This document shows positions 9,106 through 17,354 of a stretch of 64,000 bases of DNA, one piece after another. The stretch comes from Paenibacillus sp. PL91 (GTDB taxonomy: Bacteria; Bacillota; Bacilli; Paenibacillales; Paenibacillaceae). Each line of letters starts with the position of its first letter. The first letter of the stretch is position 1. Both the position numbers and the translations under genes were made by a program. The notes under the pieces are model-generated. The model was not told the DNA's origin. It made no database searches and saw only the letters and a program-made list of their open reading frames with translations. The DNA lies in the NCBI RefSeq assembly GCF_012935325.2, contig NZ_JABBYG020000001.1, positions 558,001-622,000 of the forward strand. The letters are read 5' to 3'.

Positions 9106-9207
9106 CTTTTTTATCCGCTCTTGGTGTACACTCAAATATAAGCTAGAGTTAACGATAAAGCTTGGCGTTCTATTTATATTTGAAGGATCAGAGGAGCGGA
9201 TAAAAAG
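9106..9207 (+). promoter_or_regulatory. Nested inverted repeats filling the gap before the carbonic anhydrase gene
   Basis: The whole 102-base gap can fold as one long hairpin. The outer arms are at 9106-9120 and 9194-9207 (ATCCGCTC pairs with GAGCGGAT, plus A/T pairs). The middle arms TCAAATATAA (9132-9141) and TTATATTTGA (9174-9183) are perfect over 10 bases. Short inner arms follow: TAG/CTA and AACG/CGTT. The GGAG of the downstream ribosome binding site lies in and beside the right outer arm, so folding would hide it. There is no T run after the hairpin, so it is not a terminator for the plus strand. Confidence 0.55.
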
Positions 9208-9714
9208 ATGTTGATTCCTTACAAAGGCATAATGCCAAACATTCATGATGATGTGTACATAGCAGAAGGCGCCAAAATCATTGGCGATGTTACGATTGGG
9301 GAGAAAAGCACCGTTTGGTTTAATGCGGTGCTGCGGGGAGATCTCGCTCCCATAAAGATTGGTCACAGCTGCAACATACAAGATAGTGTCGTCGGTCACT
9401 TAAATACTAATCAGCCTTTAATACTAGATAATGAGGTATCTATCGGACACGCCGCTATTATACACGGCTGCACGATAGGCAAAGGCACATTAATTGGAAT
9501 GGGGGCAATCGTACTTAACGGCGCAGACATTGGTGAATATGCTTTAATAGGAGCCGGTTCGATTGTTACAGAGAATAAAAAAATACCACCCTATACTCTA
9601 TCTATCGGTTCACCCGCCAAAGTCGTAAGAGAATTGACAGAGGACGATCTACAGCGCATGAGAAAGACGATGGAGAGCTACGTGACAAAGGGAATAGAAT
9701 ATAGGATCTCTTAA
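9208..9714 (+). CDS. Gamma-class carbonic anhydrase-like (YrdA/PaaY) hexapeptide protein
   Basis: This is a left-handed beta-helix protein built from hexapeptide repeats (for example AKIIGDVTIGEKSTVWFNAVLRGD and GCTIGKGTLIGMGAIVLNGADIG). It carries candidate metal-binding His residues in DSVVGHLN and in IGHAAIIHGC, as expected for the gamma carbonic anhydrase family. The 168-residue length matches the YrdA/PaaY group, some of whose members are active only under oxidising conditions or not at all, so enzymatic activity is not assured. The ATG at 9208 follows GAGGAG at about 10 bases. The upstream gap can fold over this ribosome binding site. Confidence 0.85.
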   Translation: MLIPYKGIMPNIHDDVYIAEGAKIIGDVTIGEKSTVWFNAVLRGDLAPIKIGHSCNIQDSVVGHLNTNQPLILDNEVSIGHAAIIHGCTIGKGTLIGMGAIVLNGADIGEYALIGAGSIVTENKKIPPYTLSIGSPAKVVRELTEDDLQRMRKTMESYVTKGIEYRIS

Positions 9715-9736
9715 CGCCGGTTTGGAGGTGTATCCT

Positions 9737-9919
9737 ATGGACAAAATGAAAGTAGCGTATGAAGCGATGCTAGGTTTGGCCGCAGAATTTGTGCTGGACG
9801 ATGCGGTATTGAAATTTCAAACCAATCAAATCTATACGGCAATAGACAAAGCACTGGCCGCAGGTGACGAGGATACGTTTTACCGTCTTGCGAAACAGTT
9901 GAATGCTCTCAAAAAATAG
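9737..9919 (+). CDS. IDEAL-domain small protein
   Basis: This 60-residue protein matches the pattern of the IDEAL domain: FVLDDAVLKFQTNQIYTAIDKALAAGDEDTFYRLAKQL, where IDKAL takes the place of the name-giving IDEAL. The domain is found at the end of YpiB and in small Bacillales proteins, and its role is not established. The start is ATG 9737, preceded by TTGGAGG at 8 bases, rather than an earlier in-frame codon that precedes the ribosome binding site. A long terminator follows. Confidence 0.75.
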   Translation: MDKMKVAYEAMLGLAAEFVLDDAVLKFQTNQIYTAIDKALAAGDEDTFYRLAKQLNALKK

Positions 9920-9957
9920 CGTTAATCGTCTTAGACTAATCTATGGCGATGCCACGC

Positions 9958-10019
9958 AAAAAGCTTTCCAGCCGAAGTGGACGCATGCGTTCGCTTCAGA
10001 TGCCGGAAAGCTTTTTTTT
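9958..10019 (+). terminator. Long terminator after the IDEAL-domain gene
   Basis: AAAAAGCTTTCC pairs with GGAAAGCTTTTT, followed by more T. The interior can extend through GAAG/CTTC to a CGCATGCG tip. Confidence 0.85.
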
Positions 10020-10116
10020 CTGAATATAGCAATTGGCAATCAAAAGAAATAAAGTTAACATAGAAGCAGTCGTGTTGATGAATGCTGTCATTATGTTAAG
10101 GAGTGAGTGTAAAAGG

Positions 10117-10539
10117 ATGAAGTTTAGTGAAATAGCGAAGGAGCAATGGGAGGAGCTTAGTCCCTATTTGGACACCTGTCTGCTGCCAGTAACCGGGATG
10201 GTTGACCCAATGAAGCCTTACGAGGCGACTGAGCAGCTTGAGCGGCTAAGGGATTTACTCGATTTAATTGAAATACCGTTTAAAGGACGAGTAGTTACTT
10301 ATCCTGCGTGGCATTACATTCAAGATAGCGAAAACTTTGCAGCTCATATCGAGCAGTGGTGCGCTTCTGTGAAGCAGGCTGGCTTCCGCTACGTCATCGT
10401 TGTTTCGTTAAATAAGGAGTTCGGCATCGATTGTCCGTCTGTTGATTTAGTCTTCCAGCCGACAGAGGATGGCCAATTGCCGCTTCAAGCGGATGTATCG
10501 AATCGCATTCGCGCATTATGGAGCGGACAAGCTACATGA
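10117..10539 (+). CDS. ypiF: DUF2487 family protein YpiF
   Basis: This 140-residue protein fits the DUF2487 family (B. subtilis YpiF) by its sequence (PVTGMVDPMKPYEATEQLERLRDLLDLIEIPFKGR, PAWHYIQ) and by its place directly before qcrA, which is conserved in Bacillus. Function is unknown. The start is ATG 10117 with AAGGAG about 13 bases upstream. An ATG at 10093 in frame would put the ribosome binding site inside the gene and is less likely. Confidence 0.75.
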   Translation: MKFSEIAKEQWEELSPYLDTCLLPVTGMVDPMKPYEATEQLERLRDLLDLIEIPFKGRVVTYPAWHYIQDSENFAAHIEQWCASVKQAGFRYVIVVSLNKEFGIDCPSVDLVFQPTEDGQLPLQADVSNRIRALWSGQAT

Positions 10540-10670
10540 ACTTCTTGAATTTGCCGTATAATATGATCAAAATTTGGGGAAAACAAATGCCAGACAAGGT
10601 CAAATGTGACAAAATGATAACAAATTATTGAACGGTAAATTGATAAACGTTCAAATATGAAGCCATATTC

Positions 10671-10699
10671 TTGACGCTCCCAAGCACCTAGGCTATTAT
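10671..10699 (+). promoter_or_regulatory. Sigma-A type promoter of qcrABC
   Basis: TTGACG at 10671-10676 and TATTAT at 10694-10699 are separated by 17 bases. Upstream, TGAACG (10629-10634) and CGTTCA (10648-10653) form a spaced inverted repeat that could be a regulator site. The leader to the qcrA start is about 75 bases. Confidence 0.75.
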
Positions 10700-10780
10700 A
10701 AGTTATGTCCTAGTTCGTCATGTGTTTTTGCCCTGCGGCAAGACGCGAGATATGGTTGGCAAAGGGGGTTAGAACAGAAG

Positions 10781-11311
10781 ATGAGTAACCATGAACAACA
10801 CGAGACCGCGCATCGACCGGTTCAGCGCAAAGAAATGTCCCGGCGTCAATTTTTGTCATATACGCTCGGCGGCACAACTGCATTTATGATGGGTGGCGCG
10901 GTATTGCCAATGGTTCGTTTTGCAGTGGACCCACTCCTTGTAAAAAAGGGTGAGGGCACTTACGTAAAAGTTGTGGAAGAGAGCAAAATTACGAACGAAC
11001 CGCAAGAATTTAAATTTAAAATTCATCAGATCGATGGTTGGTACGTAAGTGATCCTGAGCTTGCAGCTTGGATTTCAAAGGATGCTAATGGTAAAATTTT
11101 TGCACTTTCTCCAGTTTGTAAGCACTTGGGCTGTACAATTGGCTGGAACACGAAGGGGCAAAATGAATACGATTGTCCTTGTCACGATGCGCGCTACACG
11201 AAAGACGGGAAAAACATTACGGTTGCACCAAATCCATTGGATGAATACGAAGTGAAGATTGAAGACGGATTCGTTTACCTGGGTCCAGTAATGCCGAATA
11301 CAAGAACGTAA
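10781..11311 (+). CDS. qcrA: Rieske iron-sulfur subunit of menaquinol:cytochrome c reductase
   Basis: This subunit of the bc complex passes electrons from menaquinol to cytochrome c at the outer face of the membrane. The [2Fe-2S] ligands are in CKHLGC and CPCHDARY (about residues 113-139). The N-terminal SRRQFLSYTLGG followed by a hydrophobic span is a Tat-like membrane anchor, as in other QcrA proteins. Many Rieske proteins read CPCHGSRY or similar, so DA in place of GS is a variation worth noting; the four ligands are intact. The 176-residue length is normal. It heads the operon qcrA-qcrB-qcrC. Confidence 0.95.
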   Translation: MSNHEQHETAHRPVQRKEMSRRQFLSYTLGGTTAFMMGGAVLPMVRFAVDPLLVKKGEGTYVKVVEESKITNEPQEFKFKIHQIDGWYVSDPELAAWISKDANGKIFALSPVCKHLGCTIGWNTKGQNEYDCPCHDARYTKDGKNITVAPNPLDEYEVKIEDGFVYLGPVMPNTRT

Positions 11312-11327
11312 GGAGGGCGTATTGCAG

Positions 11328-11999
11328 ATGTTTAAAAGTGTATACAACTGGATCGACGAACGTCTTGACATTACGCCGCTATGGAGAGATGTAGCTGACC
11401 ATGAAGTGCCTGAGCACGTCAACCCGGCGCATCATTTCTCTGCGTTCGTTTATTGTTTCGGTGGCTTGACGTTTTTCATCACAGTTATTCAAATTTTGTC
11501 CGGCATGTTTTTGACGATGTACTATGTTCCGGACATCATTAACGCTTATGCGAGCGTTGATTACTTGCAGCATAAGGTTGCATTCGGACAAATCGTTCGA
11601 GGCATGCACCACTTTGGGGCAAGCTTAGTTATTGTTATGATGTTCCTACATACCCTTCGAGTGTTTTTTACCGGTTCTTACAAGGCACCGCGCGAAATGA
11701 ACTGGGTTGTCGGAATGCTGATCTTCTTCATCATGTTAGGCCTAGGGTTCACAGGCTACCTGCTACCTTGGGATAACAAAGCTTACTACGCAACAAAAGT
11801 TGGTGTCCAAATTGCTGAATCCGTACCGGTAATCGGACCATATCTCGCTTCCTTCCTATACGGGGGCGATATCGTAGGCGCGCAAACGCTGACTCGTTTC
11901 TTCGCGATCCATGTATTCTTCTTGCCTGGCGCGTTGATTGCCATGTTGGCAGCGCACTTTATCATGATTCGGAAACAAGGTATTTCGGGACCACTTTAA
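11328..11999 (+). CDS. qcrB: Cytochrome b subunit of menaquinol:cytochrome c reductase
   Basis: This 223-residue cytochrome b6-type subunit has four membrane helices. The haem-ligating His residues are in GQIVRGMHHFGASLVIVMMFLHTLR and RFFAIHVFFLPG...AAHF. The opening FKSVYNWIDERLDITPLWRDVADHEVPEHVNPAHHFSAFVYCFGG is nearly the same as Bacillus QcrB. The start is ATG 11328; a TTG six bases earlier is in frame but the ATG matches the family. AAGGAGG precedes it by 11 bases. It sits 16 bases after qcrA and 18 bases before qcrC. Confidence 0.95.
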   Translation: MFKSVYNWIDERLDITPLWRDVADHEVPEHVNPAHHFSAFVYCFGGLTFFITVIQILSGMFLTMYYVPDIINAYASVDYLQHKVAFGQIVRGMHHFGASLVIVMMFLHTLRVFFTGSYKAPREMNWVVGMLIFFIMLGLGFTGYLLPWDNKAYYATKVGVQIAESVPVIGPYLASFLYGGDIVGAQTLTRFFAIHVFFLPGALIAMLAAHFIMIRKQGISGPL

Positions 12000-12017
12000 G
12001 CGAAGGGAGGCTTACTT

Positions 12018-12887
12018 ATGGCACATGGTCATAATTCGAATGAGAAGGTTGTCTTTGTAGGCGACTCGCGTGTTAAGAAAAGCAACCATCCGAACATTCC
12101 TCCGGACTATACATCGTTCCCAGGTAAATCGGAAGCATTTATTCCGAACTTCCTGCTTAAGGAATGGATGGTTGGCTGCGTTGTGTTGGTCGGCTTTCTA
12201 GTATGGGTTATCGCTGAGCCGGCACCGCTTGGCTATCCAGCAGATCCAACGAATGCGGCTTTCATACCGATGCCGGACTGGTATTTCTTGTTCTTGTATC
12301 AATTTTTGAAATACCCATACGTATCGCAAGATTACATCTTGCTTGGTACAGTAGGTGTACCGGCTGTTATGTTCGGCGCATTGCTGCTTGCACCGTTTTT
12401 GGACACAGGCAAGGAGCGCCGCTTCTACCGTCGTCCAATTGCATCCTCATTAATGGGGCTAACGCTAATCGCATGCGTGTACTTGACAGTTGTTTCTTGG
12501 GACCACTACCAGCACCAGCTGGAAATCAACGGTCAAGTGCCAGAGCATCATGAACGTGAAGAGAAGGCTCGTGAAGCTGCGGAAGCAGGTAAAGAGCGTC
12601 CGAACTACACGAAGCCAGCAGTCGAAGCTTCCCTTGTTGATGCGAATGATCCAGCAATGGATATCGCTAAGCAAGCGCAATGCGTTAGCTGTCACGCAGC
12701 TGACCTGAAAGGTCAAGGCTCAGTGCCAAGCCTGGTTGGCGTAGGCGACAGATTGACGAAGGAAGAGCTCGTTGAAGTAGTGACAAACGGCCGTAACGGC
12801 ATGCCACCATTTGCTGAAACGTTGTCTGCCGAAGAAATCGACCAGCTCACGACTTGGCTATCCAAACAAAAAGCGGCTGCTGAATAA
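12018..12887 (+). CDS. qcrC: Cytochrome c-containing subunit of menaquinol:cytochrome c reductase
   Basis: This is the Firmicute-specific fusion of a subunit IV-like membrane part (about residues 40-165, three spans, with PMPDWYFLFLYQFLKYP) to a C-terminal cytochrome c domain. The haem c site is CVSCH near residue 222 and the likely axial Met is in GMPPF near residue 260. A Glu/Lys-rich linker (about residues 170-200) joins the halves. Its 289 residues are somewhat longer than in B. subtilis. It completes the bc complex and is followed by a terminator. Confidence 0.95.
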   Translation: MAHGHNSNEKVVFVGDSRVKKSNHPNIPPDYTSFPGKSEAFIPNFLLKEWMVGCVVLVGFLVWVIAEPAPLGYPADPTNAAFIPMPDWYFLFLYQFLKYPYVSQDYILLGTVGVPAVMFGALLLAPFLDTGKERRFYRRPIASSLMGLTLIACVYLTVVSWDHYQHQLEINGQVPEHHEREEKAREAAEAGKERPNYTKPAVEASLVDANDPAMDIAKQAQCVSCHAADLKGQGSVPSLVGVGDRLTKEELVEVVTNGRNGMPPFAETLSAEEIDQLTTWLSKQKAAAE

Positions 12888-12897
12888 ACCGTTTATG

Positions 12898-12932
12898 AAA
12901 AACCTGATCGTATTACACGGTCAGGTTTTTTT
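12898..12932 (+). terminator. Terminator of the qcr operon
   Basis: AAAAACCTGATCG pairs with CGGTCAGGTTTTT around TATTACA, followed by a T run. Confidence 0.9.
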
Positions 12933-12978
12933 CTCGAATTGATCATTCTAGCTTATGTCGAAGGAGTAGTGGTTCATC

Positions 12979-13608
12979 ATGCTCACTTATTTCTGGAGCC
13001 GCGAATTTTTGCTTAGCCGGCCTTTTTTATGGCTGCTTTTTCTTGTCAATTTGGGCGGCACGATTTACGGGTACATATGGTACGAAGCTCAATTAATCGA
13101 TACGCTGGAAAGCCATCCGCTATGGCAAATCATATTTGTTCCCGATTCCCCGACGGCAAGCTTGTTTTTCACGATTGCTCTCCTCTATTTATTGTTTCCG
13201 CCTCAAAAGTCCTATGGTCTTGTAAGGATCGGCCGCAGTATTATAGAAGCATTGGCTGTCGTATGCTCCGTCAAATACGGGATATGGGCCGTTTCCATGA
13301 TTGTTGCAGGAGCATGGCAAGGCTCTGAGCTGCACTGGCAGCATTACATGCTCATTGCCTCCCATTTGGGAATGGCATTCGAGGCACTGCTCTTTTTCCG
13401 TTTTATGAAAGCGGGGGTTGCAGCTCTGATATTGGCAACTTGCTGGCTGCTTCTAAATGATACGGTGGACTACACGTTTGGAATATTCCCGTATCTTGCT
13501 GACGAATTAAATGATGATCTATCGGCTGTACGTGCTTTTACATATGGTTTATCCCTCTTTAGCTTTGTTGCGGCATTGCTTGTGTGGCGCTTTAGAAAGA
13601 AGGTATAA
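12979..13608 (+). CDS. ypjA: DUF1405 membrane protein YpjA
   Basis: This 209-residue membrane protein of about six spans matches DUF1405/YpjA by position (between qcrC and ypjB) and by its sequence (FLWLLFLVNLGGTIYGYIWYEAQL, HWQHYMLIASHLGMAFEALLF). Function is unknown. The ATG follows AAGGAG. The stop at 13608 lies only 7 bases before a hairpin that covers the ribosome binding site of ypjB, which suggests that ypjB translation depends on ypjA translation. Confidence 0.85.
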   Translation: MLTYFWSREFLLSRPFLWLLFLVNLGGTIYGYIWYEAQLIDTLESHPLWQIIFVPDSPTASLFFTIALLYLLFPPQKSYGLVRIGRSIIEALAVVCSVKYGIWAVSMIVAGAWQGSELHWQHYMLIASHLGMAFEALLFFRFMKAGVAALILATCWLLLNDTVDYTFGIFPYLADELNDDLSAVRAFTYGLSLFSFVAALLVWRFRKKV

Positions 13609-13615
13609 CGCTCTA

Positions 13616-13647
13616 CATCCCCTCATAGATTGATCTATGGGGGGATG
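13616..13647 (+). promoter_or_regulatory. Hairpin occluding the ypjB ribosome binding site
   Basis: CATCCCC (13616-13622) pairs with GGGGATG (13641-13647), and CATAGAT (13624-13630) pairs with ATCTATG (13633-13639), with one T/G wobble between them. This gives about 15 nearly continuous pairs with a 2-4 base loop. The G-rich ribosome binding site (13639-13644) lies fully inside the right arm and the ypjB ATG is 3 bases beyond. No T run follows, so it is not a terminator. Confidence 0.65.
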
Positions 13648-13650
13648 TCC

Positions 13651-14523
13651 ATGAAGATACGATTTATAGTTCCATTCGTCATATGTATCGTCATGACGAT
13701 TGGTTATGCCGGTTCGGTATGGGGCAGCAGCGCATCGATTAGCCTGTATGCGCCTCTGTTATCGTCAAGTCCATACAAACAGCTACAGCGAATGGATGAA
13801 ATAGCAAGCTCATTATATGAAGCAGCTTACACGAATAACCGTCAGACAAGCTTTCAATATGTTCAGCAGCTGAAGCGCATTGTTGAAGGGGAGCTCAAGC
13901 AAGCATCAGGGAATCAAGAAGGCTGGTCTGCTGTTGCGCAGGATGTGAACGCAATCGAGCAAACGCTTGTAAGCGGCGCTGGCAGCACAAGCTGGTTAAT
14001 GGAAGCGGCTCGCATAAGATTGGCTGCAGATGCTCTTTTAAGACCTGAGCATGCCTTATGGCTGCAATACGAGCGTATTATGTTAGATGATATATCGCGA
14101 GTAGAGAAAGCGTGGAAACGCCAAACGAATGATGGCGCTATTGCGGCTCGCGCAACGTTGACAAGCTTGCAGGAGCATGCAAAGCGGATTGAACCTGCGT
14201 TGAGCATTCTTTATGGCAGCAAGCGGGAGGCAGAGCTGGCGGAACGAATTCAATATACAAATAAGCTGCTGGAAGCGAATATGCATAATATTACGAACGA
14301 AGCGATGATTGACCGCTCCTTGGCAGCGCTAAAGGAATCGCTCATTCGCTTGTTTGAACAGAGCGGGCGAGAGAATGCATTGCCGGCTGTTGCAGCAATC
14401 CCAACTTCCAATCCGCTAAGCTGGACGCTTTTCTTAGGCGCTCTTATCTCCGCCATTCTTACCTATTCAGGCTGGAGAAAGTATAAAGCGAATCCGTTTG
14501 GCGTTAAACCGATACCGAAGTAG
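13651..14523 (+). CDS. ypjB: Sporulation protein YpjB
   Basis: This 290-residue protein belongs to the YpjB sporulation family by position and layout. It has an N-terminal signal or anchor (residues 3-25, IRFIVPFVICIVMTIGYAGSVWG), a mainly helical extracellular domain, and a C-terminal membrane span at about residues 262-280 (PLSWTLFLGALISAILTYSGW). The start is ATG 13651 after a G-rich ribosome binding site; an upstream in-frame TTG at 13630 lies in the hairpin stem. It converges with the YitT-family gene, with 5 bases between the two stops. Confidence 0.8.
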   Translation: MKIRFIVPFVICIVMTIGYAGSVWGSSASISLYAPLLSSSPYKQLQRMDEIASSLYEAAYTNNRQTSFQYVQQLKRIVEGELKQASGNQEGWSAVAQDVNAIEQTLVSGAGSTSWLMEAARIRLAADALLRPEHALWLQYERIMLDDISRVEKAWKRQTNDGAIAARATLTSLQEHAKRIEPALSILYGSKREAELAERIQYTNKLLEANMHNITNEAMIDRSLAALKESLIRLFEQSGRENALPAVAAIPTSNPLSWTLFLGALISAILTYSGWRKYKANPFGVKPIPK

Positions 14524-14528
14524 GGCGG

Positions 14529-15392
14529 CTATTCTTCTTTAAAGCCTTCGCCAAGCACATCATGCACTTCATTAATCACGATAAAAGCTCTGGGGTCGAT
14601 ATTGCGAATAATCGTTTTCAGACGGTGAATTTCTTGCCGCTGGACGACGCAATAGACGACCTCTTTTTGTTGGCCGGAGAATGCGCCTTTTGCAGGAATA
14701 AGGGTGACGCCTCGATCCAGTTCTATCGTAATTTTTTGAGAAATCGCCTCTCCATGCTCAGATATGATGGAAAAAGCTTTGGCTGCATATGCGCCGTCTT
14801 GAATGAAGTCAATCAGCTTCGATGCGATAAACACGGTTACAAGCGTGTAAAGCACCTTCTCAATTGTAATATAAAACAAAGAAATGCCGATGATAACAGC
14901 ATCAAATGACAATATAATCTGACCCATGCTCATTCCCTTTGAACGCGAAACGATCCTTGCGATGATGTCTACGCCGCCTGTAGTGCCGCCGAAACGGAAT
15001 ACGATTCCGAGGCCGATGCCTAGCGATACGCCTGCATAGAGGGCAACGAGCATGTAATCATTTGTACTGTGGAATGGGACGATCCACCTGCGGTTAATCA
15101 GCTGTTCCATGAGCGCGAGGAAGCAGGACAATGAGATGACCCCGATCAAAGTGTACATCATTTGGCCGCGTCCAAGCGCCTTCCAGCCAATAAAGAACAA
15201 GGGGATGTTGAGGACCAAGGTTGAGACGGAAAGAGGAAAGCCCGCCGCATAATTGAGCAGAACGGCAATGCCTGTTACACCGCCCTCCATTAATTGATTC
15301 GGGATTACAAAATAGTGCAATCCAAAAGCATAGATTGCTGTGCCGATCATTATGGGTATAATCATTCGCAATTGGTGTAACATTTTAGCCAT
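14529..15392 (-). CDS. YitT family (DUF161/DUF2179) membrane protein
   Basis: This 287-residue protein has five to six N-terminal membrane spans with the family signature LGIVFRFGGTTGGVDIIARIV, and a C-terminal soluble DUF2179 domain (about residues 215-280, GVTLIPAKGAFSGQQKEVVYCVVQRQEIHRLKTIIRNIDPRAFIVINEVHDVLGEGF). B. subtilis has a member of this family (YpjC) at the same place. The function is unknown; a transport or signalling role is only a guess. The ATG follows GAAGAGGAAG. It is on the opposite strand to both neighbours. Confidence 0.88.
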   Translation of the reverse strand: MAKMLHQLRMIIPIMIGTAIYAFGLHYFVIPNQLMEGGVTGIAVLLNYAAGFPLSVSTLVLNIPLFFIGWKALGRGQMMYTLIGVISLSCFLALMEQLINRRWIVPFHSTNDYMLVALYAGVSLGIGLGIVFRFGGTTGGVDIIARIVSRSKGMSMGQIILSFDAVIIGISLFYITIEKVLYTLVTVFIASKLIDFIQDGAYAAKAFSIISEHGEAISQKITIELDRGVTLIPAKGAFSGQQKEVVYCVVQRQEIHRLKTIIRNIDPRAFIVINEVHDVLGEGFKEE

Positions 15393-15509
15393 CCCCGCTC
15401 ACTTCCTCTTCCGTACAAATATGAATCCTTATCGATCACCATATGCAACTCTACACTGGCCAACATTGACTTACTTGTAGTATGGCTAAATATCATCATT
15501 CGAAAAACA

Positions 15510-15539
15510 TTGATTTTAAATGTGCCTTTACGTTAACAT
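15510..15539 (+). promoter_or_regulatory. Possible promoter of the mazG-dapB-mgsA-bshB1 gene run
   Basis: TTGATT at 15510-15515 and TAACAT at 15534-15539 are separated by 18 bases, 37 bases before the mazG start. The match is moderate. Confidence 0.4.
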
Positions 15540-15576
15540 AAGGAAGTATAGCTATCGACAGAAAGGAAATGTTTCG

Positions 15577-15912
15577 ATGTCGGAAAAAACATTGTCAGAT
15601 ATTCAGCGAGAAGTTGATGATTACATTTCTCAATTTAAAGAAGGCTACTTTAGCCCGCTTGCCCTGATGGCTAGAATGTCAGAGGAAGTAGGAGAGCTTG
15701 CCCGCGAAGTGAATCACTTCTATGGGGAGAAGCCCAAAAAAGCCGACGAGGCGGATAATTCCGTCGAAATGGAGCTCGGCGATATTTTGTTCATTCTCTC
15801 TTGCTTTGCGAATTCGCTCAATATTGATTTAACGGAAGCACATAATAAAGTCATGCATAAGTTTGCGACTCGCGATGCGAATCGTTGGACGAAGAAAATA
15901 ACCGAACTGTAA
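15577..15912 (+). CDS. MazG-like nucleotide pyrophosphohydrolase YpjD
   Basis: This 111-residue all-helical NTP pyrophosphohydrolase of the MazG superfamily hydrolyses nucleoside triphosphates to monophosphates and pyrophosphate. The metal-binding acids are in RMSEEVGELAREVNH (E-E-x-x-E) and in VEMELGDILFILSCFAN (E-x-x-x-D). The start is ATG 15577 with AAAGGAA upstream; the longer upstream reading lacks a ribosome binding site. Its position before dapB matches B. subtilis ypjD. The exact nucleotide substrate is not known from sequence. Confidence 0.88.
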   Translation: MSEKTLSDIQREVDDYISQFKEGYFSPLALMARMSEEVGELAREVNHFYGEKPKKADEADNSVEMELGDILFILSCFANSLNIDLTEAHNKVMHKFATRDANRWTKKITEL

Positions 15913-15966
15913 ACAAGCTCCCAACATATGCTGTACCATCAACCTGTGTACAAGGAGGATGGGCAG

Positions 15967-16512
15967 ATGGATGGAGAGAGCTGCATCAAGAAGGCTTATG
16001 AATTCATCTTTAATAGCGATTTCGAGCAAGCGATATACTGGTTCGAGCAAGCGATAGAAGCTGAACCGGACAATGCATTTTATTATCATACTTGCGCCGT
16101 ATCATGCGCGCGCAGCGGCAAATGGGCAAAAGCCAAGCAGCACGCGGAGACTGCTTTAAAGCTGGATCCCGAGCACGCCGAATACAAATATCATTTGCAG
16201 ACAGTTGAAGCGAGAATACTTCTTGCTGAAGCGGATCTTCTGCTAGCGAAGGTACCGCCTAAGCTTGTCGAAGCGGCAGAGCTTTTGGATCGTGCAAGCA
16301 CGCTTGACCCATTGAGCTTTGACGCGTTTTATACGCTTGGTGTGATATATGCTGCCCTTAATCAATATGATAAGGCGGCAAGCAACGCAAAAGAAGCGAT
16401 GCGGCTTGATCCAAGCCACTCGGCAGCTAGAAGGCTGTTTGCCGACGTAAACCGCAAGCGGCGCATGCTGCATTTGCGCATAAATGTACCAAAAAGAAAA
16501 AGGAACAGGTGA
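15967..16512 (+). CDS. Tetratricopeptide repeat protein
   Basis: This 181-residue soluble protein consists of about four TPR units (FNSDFEQAIYWFEQAIEAEPDNAFYYH, KWAKAKQHAETALKLDPEHAEYKYH, KLVEAAELLDRASTLDPLSFDAFY, QYDKAASNAKEAMRLDPSHSAARR) and ends in a strongly basic tail (KRKRNR). TPRs bind other proteins, so it is likely a scaffold. The start is ATG 15967 with AAGGAGG 10 bases before. The stop is 5 bases before the dapB start, so it is part of that operon. It is an addition compared with B. subtilis, where ypjD is followed directly by dapB. Confidence 0.85.
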   Translation: MDGESCIKKAYEFIFNSDFEQAIYWFEQAIEAEPDNAFYYHTCAVSCARSGKWAKAKQHAETALKLDPEHAEYKYHLQTVEARILLAEADLLLAKVPPKLVEAAELLDRASTLDPLSFDAFYTLGVIYAALNQYDKAASNAKEAMRLDPSHSAARRLFADVNRKRRMLHLRINVPKRKRNR

Positions 16513-16517
16513 TAAGC

Positions 16518-17324
16518 ATGACGACACAAAAAATTCGAGTGGCAGTTGCTGGCGCAAGCGGGAGAATGGGGCGCGAGGTTGTCAAAATGGTGCTGGAGGA
16601 CGATACGCTTCAATTGGTGGCGGCCGTCGCTCCTTCAGCTGGTCCTGTTGATGCTGGACTGTTTGCCGGTAAGGCCAATACAGGAGTTACCGTAAGCGCT
16701 ACGCTTGAAGAAGCGCTCAGCAGTGCGAAAGCCGATGTGCTGGTTGATTTCACAGTGCCTCAGGTGGCATATAGCAATACAAAAACGTCAATTGGATTTG
16801 GTGTTCGTCCGATTATTGGGACAACCGGATTTACGCCTGAACAAATCGAAGAGCTGGACGAGCTTTGCCAAGAAAAAGGGATCGGCGGCTTAATCGCGCC
16901 AAATTTTTCTATCGGGGCAATATTAATGATGAAATTCGCGGCTGAGGCTTCAAAATATTTGCCGCATGTCGAAATCATCGAGTATCACGGCGATCAGAAG
17001 CTGGATGCGCCTTCAGGCACTTCCATCAAAACAGCCGAGCTGATTTCGCAGGTACGCAAAGAGCTGCGTCAAGGCAATCCACAAGAGGAGGAAGTAATAG
17101 AAGGCGCGCGCGGCGGCTACTATAACGGATTCCGTATACATAGCGTAAGGCTTCCGGGCGTTTTTGCGCAGCAGGAGGTTGTATTTGGCGGCAACGGACA
17201 AACGCTTAAAATCCGCCATGATTCCTATGATCGCGCTGGATATATGCCAGGCGTTAATGTAGCTGTGAAGAAGGTTATGACGTACAGCGGTTTAATTTAC
17301 GGGTTCGAACATATTATGGATTAG
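16518..17324 (+). CDS. dapB: 4-hydroxy-tetrahydrodipicolinate reductase
   Basis: DapB reduces the product of DapA with NAD(P)H on the pathway to diaminopimelate and lysine. The nucleotide-binding loop is VAVAGASGRMGREV at the N terminus, the catalytic region is EYHGDQKLDAPSGTS (His and Lys near residues 155-160), and the C-terminal domain carries GGNGQTLKIRHDSYDR. The 268-residue length is typical. The start is ATG 16518; a GTG at 16509 overlaps the stop of the TPR gene and is the alternative. mgsA follows 30 bases later. Confidence 0.95.
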   Translation: MTTQKIRVAVAGASGRMGREVVKMVLEDDTLQLVAAVAPSAGPVDAGLFAGKANTGVTVSATLEEALSSAKADVLVDFTVPQVAYSNTKTSIGFGVRPIIGTTGFTPEQIEELDELCQEKGIGGLIAPNFSIGAILMMKFAAEASKYLPHVEIIEYHGDQKLDAPSGTSIKTAELISQVRKELRQGNPQEEEVIEGARGGYYNGFRIHSVRLPGVFAQQEVVFGGNGQTLKIRHDSYDRAGYMPGVNVAVKKVMTYSGLIYGFEHIMD

Positions 17325-17354
17325 CTTGATCAGGCAGCAGGAGAGGGGTACGGC

